A stretch of 47,851 bases of DNA, taken from assembly GCA_902518985.1 (NCBI GenBank), contig CABYIF010000006.1:1-47851 (forward strand). The letters run 5' to 3'. The notes below the pieces were generated by a model that was given only the letters and a program-made list of their open reading frames with translations, was not told the origin of the DNA and made no database searches. Below are positions 28,941 to 37,701 of the stretch, in pieces. Source of the stretch: an uncultured Alphaproteobacteria bacterium. Lineage in GTDB: Bacteria > Pseudomonadota > Alphaproteobacteria > HIMB59 > GCA-002718135. A program made the position numbers and the translations under genes. Numbering within the stretch: position 1 is the first letter of the stretch; each line of letters starts with the position of its first letter.

Positions 28941-29987
28941 ATGTCCGCAGTAGTAATAGAAAATTTAAACCATAAAATTGGCAAAAAACAAATTTTAAAA
29001 AATATAAATTTTGTTTTAAAAAAAGATAGTATCTCTTGTATATTAGGGCCTTCAGGTAGTGGTAAAACATCACTTTTAAAACTTATTGCTGGTTTAGATA
29101 AAGTACAGACTGGGAGAATAAAAATAAACGAAAAAGAAGTTAGTAGTTATTCAAAACATTTGCCAACTGAAAAAAGAAATATTGGCTTTTTGTTTCAAGA
29201 TTATGCTTTATTCCCTCATTTAACCGTTAAACAAAATCTTGAATATCCAATTAATTACAAAACATCGCCTCACACAATAGATGATATTATAAATTTGATT
29301 AAACTTCCTAATTCATTAAATAAATATCCTCATGAATTAAGTGGTGGTGAACAACAAAGAGTTGCATTAGCAAGATCTATTATTTCAAATCCTGATATTT
29401 TATTGTTAGACGAACCATTCTCTAGTCTTGATTTGAATCTTAGAGAAGATGTAAGAGATGATACTTTGCATTTACTTCAAAAATCAAATGTTTCAGTAAT
29501 AATAGTTACTCATGATCCCTTTGAGGCAATGTTTATTTCTAATCAAATAAACATAATGGATACAAATGGTGAAATAGTACAATCAGGAAGTCCTGCTGAA
29601 TTGTATAATAACCCAATTAATTCTTACGTTGCAGAATTTTTTGGTGAAACAAATAGGTTTGAAGGAGTTGTTAAAAACTCACATATATTAACTCCAATAG
29701 GTAAAATTAAAGCGCCAAGTAAATTAGAAAATCAAAAAGTAAAAGTCCACGTAAGACCAAAAGGTATAAAACTTAATCAACAACCCACCCCTGTTAATGG
29801 CATAAAAGGAACAGTTATGGCTTCTAAATTAATGGGCTCTTTTAGCTTCATTCATTTATCTGTATTAAATAGTGATAATGAGGTTATGCATATTCATAGT
29901 CACATGCCGCCAGACTTTAATCCTAAACAATCTTCAGCAGTTGGGATAGAGGTTGATGAAAAACAGGCTTTTATTTTTGAAAATTAA
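28941..29987 (+). CDS. fbpC: ABC transporter ATPase, Fe3+ type (FbpC-like)
   Basis: Walker A GPSGSGKTS, LSGGEQQRVALARS, Walker B ILLLDEPFSSLD. Confidence 0.88.
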   Translation: MSAVVIENLNHKIGKKQILKNINFVLKKDSISCILGPSGSGKTSLLKLIAGLDKVQTGRIKINEKEVSSYSKHLPTEKRNIGFLFQDYALFPHLTVKQNLEYPINYKTSPHTIDDIINLIKLPNSLNKYPHELSGGEQQRVALARSIISNPDILLLDEPFSSLDLNLREDVRDDTLHLLQKSNVSVIIVTHDPFEAMFISNQINIMDTNGEIVQSGSPAELYNNPINSYVAEFFGETNRFEGVVKNSHILTPIGKIKAPSKLENQKVKVHVRPKGIKLNQQPTPVNGIKGTVMASKLMGSFSFIHLSVLNSDNEVMHIHSHMPPDFNPKQSSAVGIEVDEKQAFIFEN

Positions 29988-31597
29988 GAGCTTTTCTTTT
30001 TTTTAGATACTCTTTGTAATTTAGAATTTAAGAATATAACTGGCCCTAAACCAACCAAAATAATAATAAGTGCAGCAAATGAAGACTCCTGAAGCAATTC
30101 ATCAGAAGCATATTGATATACATATGTTGAAAGAGTCTCGAAATTGAATGGCCTTAATAAAAGTGTGATAGGTAACTCTTTTAGAATATCAACAAAAACT
30201 AAAATACCGCCAACTAAGACATTGCTATATATTAGAGGTAAAATAATTTTTCTTATACTTTTATAAAAGCCTATACCCATTGATGATGATGCATCCATTG
30301 CATTAGGGTGTACTTTTAATATTCCTGATCTTATAGCAGCATTACCAACTGCTAAAAACCTGGTTACGTATGCGAAAATTAATACAATAAAACCACCAGC
30401 TACGTAACTAAGATGAAAATTTATTAAACTATTTAACCAGCCTACAAAAATAACTATTCCAACTGCTAATATTGTTCCAGGTAATGCATATCCACATGAA
30501 GCTAGAAAAATTATAATTTTGTGAAAATTATTAGATTTATAATTAGATATTAAGATAAGCAAAACAGAAGATAGCATAACAAAAAAAGCGCCTGCTATTG
30601 CAACGGTAATACTAGTTAATGCAGTTTTAAAAATTTCTGAAAAATTTATAATTGAAAAACCACTTATAACAAAATCTAAAAGTATTATAACAGGCACAAT
30701 GAAACCTAAAAAAATGGGGACAAGACAAACCAGAAAGCAAATTAGTTTTTTAGAATTTGATAAATTTTCAGAAATTAACATATTTTGTCCGCTACTCAGT
30801 TCATGAAACCTCTGTCTTCTTCTTGCTAAATATTCAATAGTTAAAAGGATTACTACAAAAATAAATAATACAGATGATATTTGAGATGCACCAGAAAGAC
30901 TATTCATACCAAGCCACACATTAAAGACCCCAAGTGTTAAAGTTTCTAAGGCAAAATACTCAACTGTTCCAAAATCTGAAATAGTTTCCATTAATACCAA
31001 AGCAAGGCCTGCAAATATTCCAGGTCTTGCTAATGGTAAAGCAACTGAAAAAAAACTATTGCGTCCATAAATTAAACTTGTTTGATAAAAAGATATTGGA
31101 ACTGTTAAAAAAGATGCTCGCGTCATCATGTAAACATATGGGTATAACACACAAGACATTACCAATATTGCCCCGCTCATCGATCTTATTTCAGGAAACC
31201 AATAATCAGATGAACTATCCCAATTAAAAATCTCTCTTAAAGTTTTTTGAAAAGATCCTGCATACTCAAGAAAGTCTGTGTAGGTGTATGCGATTATGTA
31301 TGCAGGTACTGCTGCTGGCAACAAAAGCGCCCACTCAAATATTTTTTTACCAAAAAAATTATATCTTGTTACAACCCAAGCACTAGATATACCAAATACT
31401 GAAGATAAAATACCAACGCCAAGCATCAAGACTAATGTGTTATAGACATATCTAGGCAATACAGTTGAAAATAAATGTGGCCACAACGTCGTGTCACCTA
31501 AAAAAGCAGAAAAAAAAACTGCAATTATAGGAGAAATAATAGCTAAAGCTAGTACTGTTGCTAATGTTGACGAACTATTCCAATTATACAAGATCAC
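29984..31597 (-). CDS. fbpB: Fe3+ ABC transporter permease (FbpB-like, fused)
   Basis: Two permease halves, about 12 TM; LPLARPGIFAGLALVLMETISDFGTVEYFA. Confidence 0.9.
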   Translation of the reverse strand: MILYNWNSSSTLATVLALAIISPIIAVFFSAFLGDTTLWPHLFSTVLPRYVYNTLVLMLGVGILSSVFGISSAWVVTRYNFFGKKIFEWALLLPAAVPAYIIAYTYTDFLEYAGSFQKTLREIFNWDSSSDYWFPEIRSMSGAILVMSCVLYPYVYMMTRASFLTVPISFYQTSLIYGRNSFFSVALPLARPGIFAGLALVLMETISDFGTVEYFALETLTLGVFNVWLGMNSLSGASQISSVLFIFVVILLTIEYLARRRQRFHELSSGQNMLISENLSNSKKLICFLVCLVPIFLGFIVPVIILLDFVISGFSIINFSEIFKTALTSITVAIAGAFFVMLSSVLLILISNYKSNNFHKIIIFLASCGYALPGTILAVGIVIFVGWLNSLINFHLSYVAGGFIVLIFAYVTRFLAVGNAAIRSGILKVHPNAMDASSSMGIGFYKSIRKIILPLIYSNVLVGGILVFVDILKELPITLLLRPFNFETLSTYVYQYASDELLQESSFAALIIILVGLGPVIFLNSKLQRVSKKKKSS

Positions 31598-31609
31598 TTG
31601 TTATATAAA

Positions 31610-32629
31610 CTACCATCCAACTCTATCAATAATCTTTTGAGCATCTGGAGCTAATTCAGCAATTTTAATAATTGGTAGATTATCTTCCCTAAATTCTCCC
31701 CATTTTTTAAGCTCATCACTTGGAGAAACTTTTGGATTTACAGGATATTCAAAATTAATTTCACCATAAAGTTTTTGAGCTTTTTCACTGGTTAAAAATT
31801 CTAAGAGTGCCAAAGCTTCTTTTTTATTTTTGGAATATTTTGCAATACCGCCACCAGATATATTCACATGTGCGCCTCTATCTCCATCCCCTTGATTTGG
31901 AAATATTAGTCTGACATTCTCTACCCATTTTCTTTGTTCAGGGTCTTCTGAAAATTTTAATTTACCATAATAATAGTTATTTATTATTGCAATGGTGCAC
32001 TCACCTTCATAAATTGCTTTTACTTGGGCCCTATCATTACCTTGGGGTCTTTTAGCAAAATTTGCAACCAGTCCTTTTCCCCAATTTTCAGTTTTTTCTT
32101 CACCATATTCTGCTAGCACTGATGCCATTATTCCTCTGTTATAAACATGACTTCCAGGCCTAGTACAGATTTGTCCTTTCCATTTTGGATCTGCAAGATC
32201 TTCAAGTCTTGTTATTTCACCTTCTTTAATTTTAGTGTTATTAACAACAATGACTCTTGCCCTCTTTGATAAACCAAACCATGTATTTTCTGGGCTTCTT
32301 AAATAAGGTGGGATATTTTTAATTAATTTTTTTGACTCAACTGGCGAAAGTAAATCTAGATCATCATAAATATACAATCTTCCAATATCTACTGTAAGGA
32401 TGATATCTGCAGGACTATTTTCACCTTCAGCCTTTAGACGTTGCGCTAAACCTTTTTTTGAATAAATAACATTTGTTTTTATACCTGTATCCTTAGTAAA
32501 TAATTCCAAGAAAGGATTTATTAAAAAAGGCTGTCTGTGAGAATATATATTAATTTCTTTAGACATAAGATATGGTGTAAAAATGAACGTAATAATGAAA
32601 AATATAAAGCTAATCAGATTAGTTTTCAT
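31610..32629 (-). CDS. fbpA: Fe3+ ABC transporter substrate-binding protein (FbpA/FutA-like)
   Basis: Signal peptide; EINIYSHRQPF; RARVIVVNNTKI; NNYYYGKL; GAHVNISGGGIAKYSKN. Confidence 0.92.
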   Translation of the reverse strand: MKTNLISFIFFIITFIFTPYLMSKEINIYSHRQPFLINPFLELFTKDTGIKTNVIYSKKGLAQRLKAEGENSPADIILTVDIGRLYIYDDLDLLSPVESKKLIKNIPPYLRSPENTWFGLSKRARVIVVNNTKIKEGEITRLEDLADPKWKGQICTRPGSHVYNRGIMASVLAEYGEEKTENWGKGLVANFAKRPQGNDRAQVKAIYEGECTIAIINNYYYGKLKFSEDPEQRKWVENVRLIFPNQGDGDRGAHVNISGGGIAKYSKNKKEALALLEFLTSEKAQKLYGEINFEYPVNPKVSPSDELKKWGEFREDNLPIIKIAELAPDAQKIIDRVGW

Positions 32630-33629
32630 GAAAAATTCTCCTTTTAATATTAATTGTAAAAATTTTGTGTTTTAGTTTTTTGAACCTTCTTAAAAAGTAA
32701 TTTTTAATTTCGATAAATGGGTTAATATACAAATCTTTGAGGTTGTGAGTTTCATCTTTTTGATTTTTTTCGATACCTAGTTCAAGTGTTTCATATTCTA
32801 CAGAATGATGAAGAGAGCCAAAGATCCAATCCCAGATGGCGAGTGCGGCACCAAAATTTTTATCATGATGTTCTCTTGCAATTGAATGGTGTAATTGATG
32901 TTGTGCAGGAGAAATAAATATATATTCAACCCAGCGCCAATAGCGAATTCCAATATGGGAATGTCGAAGATTAGAACCAAATATATTAAATAAAAATACG
33001 AATATATTCACGCCAAGAATAGTAAATAAATCTACAGAATTACCAAAAAGAAATATAAATGAAGATATGCTTATTGCTTGAGTTACGGAACTTCTTAAAG
33101 AAAATATAATGCCTTCTAATGGGTGTGTTCTGAAGACAGTCATAGGTGTCAAAACTGTAGCTGAGTGGTGAACCTTGTGAAGTGACCATAAAACTGGCCA
33201 TCTATGCATAAAACGGTGTATTATATATTTACTGAAATCATCTAAAGTAAATTGGAAACTTGTAAAAAAAATTACTACAATAAATGGCAAAGTATTTTTA
33301 AACATTCCTACACTTAGCCAATCAACAGAATGAAAATAAAAGTATAAAGCTGTTGCGATAGTTAATTGAGTAATCAACAATGGTGAAACCGTCATCATTA
33401 TTAACTGGTTGATAAAAAATATTTTATAGTCAGACTTAGCTGATTTAGAAAAAAATATTTTTTTATCAAATATTTTCTTTATTGCTTTTTTAAATGATAG
33501 TTTTCTATTTAAGACAAACCATCCAAGAGCAATAATTATAGAGATGACTATATAGGCAAAAAAAACTCTTTTTTTTGGATCAACAAATTGATTGCCAATC
33601 TTAACTAAGTATTCTGAAAAAATTTCCAT
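32619..33629 (-). CDS. Sterol desaturase/fatty acid hydroxylase superfamily membrane protein
   Basis: Histidine boxes HRFMH, HKVHH, HQLHH. Confidence 0.9.
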   Translation of the reverse strand: MEIFSEYLVKIGNQFVDPKKRVFFAYIVISIIIALGWFVLNRKLSFKKAIKKIFDKKIFFSKSAKSDYKIFFINQLIMMTVSPLLITQLTIATALYFYFHSVDWLSVGMFKNTLPFIVVIFFTSFQFTLDDFSKYIIHRFMHRWPVLWSLHKVHHSATVLTPMTVFRTHPLEGIIFSLRSSVTQAISISSFIFLFGNSVDLFTILGVNIFVFLFNIFGSNLRHSHIGIRYWRWVEYIFISPAQHQLHHSIAREHHDKNFGAALAIWDWIFGSLHHSVEYETLELGIEKNQKDETHNLKDLYINPFIEIKNYFLRRFKKLKHKIFTINIKRRIFHEN

Positions 33630-33637
33630 TCCAAAGA

Positions 33638-33664
33638 GGTGTGGCTTTATTTAAAAGCCACACC
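33638..33664 (-). terminator. Strong hairpin (11-bp stem, 5-nt loop) between DUF4856 gene and sterol desaturase gene
   Basis: GGTGTGGCTTT-ATTTA-AAAGCCACACC; no long U-tract follows. Confidence 0.6.
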
Positions 33665-33674
33665 AAATTTAATG

Positions 33675-35060
33675 TTAATCATTTTCTGCAGAGTCAGAAC
33701 TTCCCATTGAACTAGAGAGGTCTTCCATTGCAGACAGTTGATCGTTAGCTCTTGCAGTAACACCAAACTCATCCACCATAAGTTTTTGAATTTTAAGCAT
33801 GTGTAACTTGAATTCACCCCAATCTTGAGCTTGGTCTTTTATAAAATCACCATTCGACTGAACACCAACAACTTGTGATGCATTCAATAAAACTGGTCCA
33901 AAGCCCATCATACGGTTCATTTTTACAGCTGTTTCACCTAAATTTTCTGGTCCACACTGAAGTGCTAGAGCAAAACCTTTAAGCTCCCCCCAGTGTTTTG
34001 CATATTTTCTAAATGCATCAGTTGTGTCACCATTAGCGTCCATGATTGTTTCGAGAGCGACAATATCTTTGTAAGTTGAACCTGCGTACTTGAATACAGA
34101 TTCAGCAATTACTTTTTGCCAGTTCTCTCTAATTGTATCTCTTGCTGCTAACATATCTGATCTTTCAGCAAAATTAAGGTTACGACCTCCAGCATCTCTG
34201 ATAACTTTTCTTCCATCAATAAACGCATGATTTATTGTTGCTAGATAATCAGTTTTACCACCTTTGTCATAACTTGATGCGTAATATGCATGTGCGAATA
34301 CCATCTCAGAATACAAGTCTACTACGCCATCACCATTATAATCTGCAGCAGAGAAATCTTTCATCTTTGCAATGTTATAATTATCTTCAGCTGATATCAT
34401 CATAGAATGTGCTGGTGCGCCCCAGTATCCAAAAGCCTCATCCCAGCTATGTTCTTTACCAGTGTAGTATGCACCATCTTTATAAGGTTTGTTATTTGGT
34501 TTTTGACCAATTTCCATTTTCTTTCCAAGATAGTTATTTACTGCTTGGTTATAAAAAACTGCACCCATTGCAAATTTGGATATTAGCTGAGTGTAATCAA
34601 ATCCAGTATCAGGATCAAAACCTCCTTCAACTTCACTAGCTTTTTTCATCATGTGCTCTAATGTTTCAGGACCAGTTAGACCTCCCCATCCAGCAATTGC
34701 GCCTTTATACATTTTACCGGATAAGTTACCACTGCCTATCTCAGAAACCATAGTTTGCATTATTGGAAAACCATCTTTAGACTTTGGATCAATAATTTCT
34801 AAACCATCTTCCCCGTTGTAGTAAGCCATCATTTTTTCTAGGTCACCAGTTTTGACAAGTTTTTTCAAACTATTATGAAGAACTTGTCTTGCCATTTGAC
34901 CAGTATATTTTACTGAGTTTGTTTTATCTCCATCATAACCTTTAAGCGTAATTGGATATGGACCATAAACTTCTGGACCATGACCATCAGCAAATGATTT
35001 TGAAACACCAAAAGAAAAAACTAACGCAGTTGCAATTAGTAGTATTTTTTTCATATACAT
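33675..35060 (-). CDS. Secreted DUF4856-family protein
   Basis: Signal peptide; YPITLKGYDGDKTNSVKYTGQMARQVLHNSLKKL; recognised by overall resemblance. Confidence 0.75.
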   Translation of the reverse strand: MYMKKILLIATALVFSFGVSKSFADGHGPEVYGPYPITLKGYDGDKTNSVKYTGQMARQVLHNSLKKLVKTGDLEKMMAYYNGEDGLEIIDPKSKDGFPIMQTMVSEIGSGNLSGKMYKGAIAGWGGLTGPETLEHMMKKASEVEGGFDPDTGFDYTQLISKFAMGAVFYNQAVNNYLGKKMEIGQKPNNKPYKDGAYYTGKEHSWDEAFGYWGAPAHSMMISAEDNYNIAKMKDFSAADYNGDGVVDLYSEMVFAHAYYASSYDKGGKTDYLATINHAFIDGRKVIRDAGGRNLNFAERSDMLAARDTIRENWQKVIAESVFKYAGSTYKDIVALETIMDANGDTTDAFRKYAKHWGELKGFALALQCGPENLGETAVKMNRMMGFGPVLLNASQVVGVQSNGDFIKDQAQDWGEFKLHMLKIQKLMVDEFGVTARANDQLSAMEDLSSSMGSSDSAEND

Positions 35061-35095
35061 ATTCCTTAATTAAATTAAATTTTCTTAGTTTTATA

Positions 35096-35169
35096 GATGT
35101 GGAGATAAGCGAAAACAGTTGAGGCTAAGATGTGCATTTACCCTTAAATAATTTACTTATCTCCACGTC
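35096..35169 (-). promoter_or_regulatory. Candidate structured 5' leader RNA of DUF4856 gene
   Basis: 11-bp perfect inverted repeat 35099-35109 / 35156-35166, extendable to 14 bp with one G-T pair. Confidence 0.45.
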
Positions 35170-35286
35170 CTATTACTAAGGATCTAGGGTCTATTTATAA
35201 TAAAACAATTTTTATAATTATTTATTTGATAAATTAAGTCTCATAATGAATTTTGTGTAAATTTAGAATTATTCTAATTTAAAGAA

Positions 35287-35646
35287 TTAGTTAAATTTAG
35301 ATTTTTTTTCCAAGTACCAATTTGTAATCATTAATGAGAATTTTTTAGATATTTTGTAGTATGTCTGTTTTTTATTATCTAAATATTTTTTTTCCTTAAA
35401 AAAGTTTTTTTCTAAACCCTCTTTTAAAACCTCTTTGACTTGATTTTCATCACCTAGTGAAGTTGGTATAGATAATCTAAGTTTAGAATAGCTGATTTTT
35501 TCATCTAATATGCTTGATGAAGCAATCTCTAAAGACACCATAAGATGCATGATAGATTTGAAAAAAAAACGCTTACATTCATTATGATTATTATGAGTTA
35601 TGATGTCTTTTTTAAAGTTATTTATAAAGCTTACTAATGAACCCAT
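35287..35646 (-). CDS. Small winged-helix (MarR-like) regulator candidate
   Basis: 119 aa; LSIPTSLGDENQVKEVLKEGLEKNFFKEKKYLDNKKQTYYKISKK resembles wHTH recognition helix and wing. Confidence 0.5.
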   Translation of the reverse strand: MGSLVSFINNFKKDIITHNNHNECKRFFFKSIMHLMVSLEIASSSILDEKISYSKLRLSIPTSLGDENQVKEVLKEGLEKNFFKEKKYLDNKKQTYYKISKKFSLMITNWYLEKKSKFN

Positions 35647-35657
35647 ATTGTTAAAGT

Positions 35658-35714
35658 TGGTGGTTAATAATCATAAGATTAATGTGAGTTATAATGTTAA
35701 CATACTAACCACCA
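35658..35714. promoter_or_regulatory. Dyad upstream of the wHTH gene
   Basis: TGGTGGTTA (35658-35666) / TAACCACCA (35706-35714), with palindrome ATGTTAACAT (35694-35703) inside. Confidence 0.4.
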
Positions 35715-35820
35715 TGGAACGGAAGTAGTCTTATTTATACTAAAAAAAAAATTTATTTGTTAAATAAAAAAAAGATATATAAAACTCAATGATAATAGTA
35801 TGGTTTTAGAACTATTCTAA

Positions 35821-36408
35821 TTAAAATAATAAATAGAATCCAAAAAGCGCACAACTAAAACCAAGAATCCTTAATATTATATTTAGCAAATTATTTTTTA
35901 TAAGTGTAAGTCCAATACCAACACCAAACAGATGTAGGGCCGCAGTTCCTAAGGAAAAACCTAAAGCAAACAATAAGGGGTTTGCTGCCCAAGGCATTTC
36001 AATGCCATGAGCTAAACCATGAAATGATCCAAAAAAAACAACTGCTATCATTATAATATTTGTTGGCAATTTTTTTTCTATTGCAACTGATAAACCTAAA
36101 AAAATAACTGAAAAAATTATTCCCCATTCAATGATTTCAGAAAAAGTAATGGCTAGTAGCTCTATAAACAACCCAGCTGCACCTCCTAAAATCATAAATA
36201 AAACAAATAAAGAGGGAACTGTCCATATAGCTCTTCCACCAATTTGTGAGCTGACAACTCCAACACAAACCATTGCTAAAAAATGATCTAACCCTAAAAC
36301 AGGATGTGACAGACCATCATAAAAACCATTCATCCCAGTAAAGGTATGAGCATGTATAGGTTTAATAATAAAAAGTGTACTTATGAGAAAAAAAATTCTT
36401 AGAAACAT
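35821..36408 (-). CDS. HupE/UreJ-family metal transporter
   Basis: HTFTGMNGFYDGLSHPVLGLDHFLAMVCVG; HGLAHGIEMP. Confidence 0.92.
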   Translation of the reverse strand: MFLRIFFLISTLFIIKPIHAHTFTGMNGFYDGLSHPVLGLDHFLAMVCVGVVSSQIGGRAIWTVPSLFVLFMILGGAAGLFIELLAITFSEIIEWGIIFSVIFLGLSVAIEKKLPTNIIMIAVVFFGSFHGLAHGIEMPWAANPLLFALGFSLGTAALHLFGVGIGLTLIKNNLLNIILRILGFSCALFGFYLLF

Positions 36409-36416
36409 ATTTAACT

Positions 36417-37091
36417 TTATGCCTTTCTTCTAAAAAACATTTTTTTAATTAAAAAATAAATAATTGTTATTAGAACTAAAAGAACAATATGAGGAATATA
36501 AGCGCGAATATCAAACTTTTGCCAGTGGACAATATCCATAAAGGGTCCAATATAGAGAATGATAGGTGTCCAAGTTAATATTTGTTCCCATAGATTGGAT
36601 CCAAAAAATTCTGCCTCACCGACCGCTAGTGAATAATGCCCTATGTTATCATCATTAAATACTTTTATATAATAAGTGCCAGCATCTATCGTAAAACTTG
36701 TTTTAAATTCTTCATTTCTTTCAGTTCCTATTTCAGGGCCTTTCCAATACCAGTCTCTTGCATAAGGTTCATACCAAGCATTCCACTCAAATCCTCTACC
36801 ATCTGCCTTGTAAATAATTTCTTGGCTTTCATTCAAAACTTCAAGAGATAACCATTTATAATCTTCATTTATTTTTGGGCTTAATATGCCTGTGTAGAAT
36901 AAAAAATCAGTGTCACTATTTATTTTATAGTAATGAGGTTCACCTTTTAGTTTTGAATAATAAGCTTTTGAAATTTCTGGGTATACTACCTCGTGTGGAT
37001 TATCAATTGATGGTGAATAGTTTATTAATTTAGGTTGATGTGCAAAAATTGATAAAGGATAAAATAATAAAAGAAAAATAAAAATTTTCAT
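36417..37091 (-). CDS. Exported membrane-anchored beta-rich protein of unknown function
   Basis: Signal peptide, extracytoplasmic domain, C-terminal TMs; 8-nt gap to hupE-like gene. Confidence 0.7.
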   Translation of the reverse strand: MKIFIFLLLFYPLSIFAHQPKLINYSPSIDNPHEVVYPEISKAYYSKLKGEPHYYKINSDTDFLFYTGILSPKINEDYKWLSLEVLNESQEIIYKADGRGFEWNAWYEPYARDWYWKGPEIGTERNEEFKTSFTIDAGTYYIKVFNDDNIGHYSLAVGEAEFFGSNLWEQILTWTPIILYIGPFMDIVHWQKFDIRAYIPHIVLLVLITIIYFLIKKMFFRRKA

Positions 37092-37139
37092 GATTACTTA
37101 TAGAAATTAAATTAATATTTTTCAATGAATGTAAGGTTT

Positions 37140-37157
37140 GGGGCCACTTTGGGCCCC
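37140..37157 (-). terminator. GC-rich hairpin downstream of hsp20
   Basis: GGGGCC-ACTTTG-GGCCCC in very AT-rich context, 10 nt past the stop. Confidence 0.6.
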
Positions 37158-37166
37158 TATCCAAGA

Positions 37167-37604
37167 CTACTTTATTGAAATTAATCTAGCTTTTTTTTCT
37201 TCTGGAATAATTCTCTCGAGATCAATTGATAAAAGTCCATTTTTCAATTCAGCATCTTTAACTTTGATGTCTTCTGAAATTGTGAACGATCTTTCAAATT
37301 GTCTAGTTGAGATACCTTTATGAATTACACCATTACCATTTTCATTAACCACTTTTTCTTTGGCTTTATTTCTAACAGTTAGGTTATTTTCTTTTAATTC
37401 AATCTCAATATCTTCTTTACTATATCCAGCGAGAGCGACTTCAATTTTATAATTATGCTCATCAACTCTATGAATATTATAAGGTGGATAGTTTGTATTA
37501 TATCGTTCTGTGGACTCTAACATTCTATCAAATTCATCAAAAATCGAGTCAAACCCAACGGAAAATGGTCTTAGAGAATTCCAAACGGATAGGTTTCTAG
37601 TCAT
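37167..37604 (-). CDS. ibpA: Small heat shock protein Hsp20/IbpA
   Basis: alpha-crystallin domain VALAGYSKEDIEIELKENNLTV; start moved from 37646 to ATG 37604 with RBS AAGGAGT. Confidence 0.92.
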   Translation of the reverse strand: MTRNLSVWNSLRPFSVGFDSIFDEFDRMLESTERYNTNYPPYNIHRVDEHNYKIEVALAGYSKEDIEIELKENNLTVRNKAKEKVVNENGNGVIHKGISTRQFERSFTISEDIKVKDAELKNGLLSIDLERIIPEEKKARLISIK

Positions 37605-37680
37605 AATAACTCCTTTATTCAGCAAGTTTATTTTGTCAGCACCCACAATGGCATACCGACAATTAGTATTTGGGGATGAT
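37605..37680 (-). promoter_or_regulatory. ROSE-like RNA thermometer in hsp20 5' UTR
   Basis: Minus strand AACUUGCU-GAAUAA-AGGAGUU sequesters the SD, with a U-U-G-C-U element as in ROSE. Confidence 0.6.
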
Positions 37681-37701
37681 TAAATTTAATTCAAGTCTTT
37701 G

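Noticed and set aside
37138-37323. Plus-strand ORF over the hsp20 3' end
   Set aside because: Overlaps the hsp20 terminator hairpin and coding region on the opposite strand; no recognisable motif.
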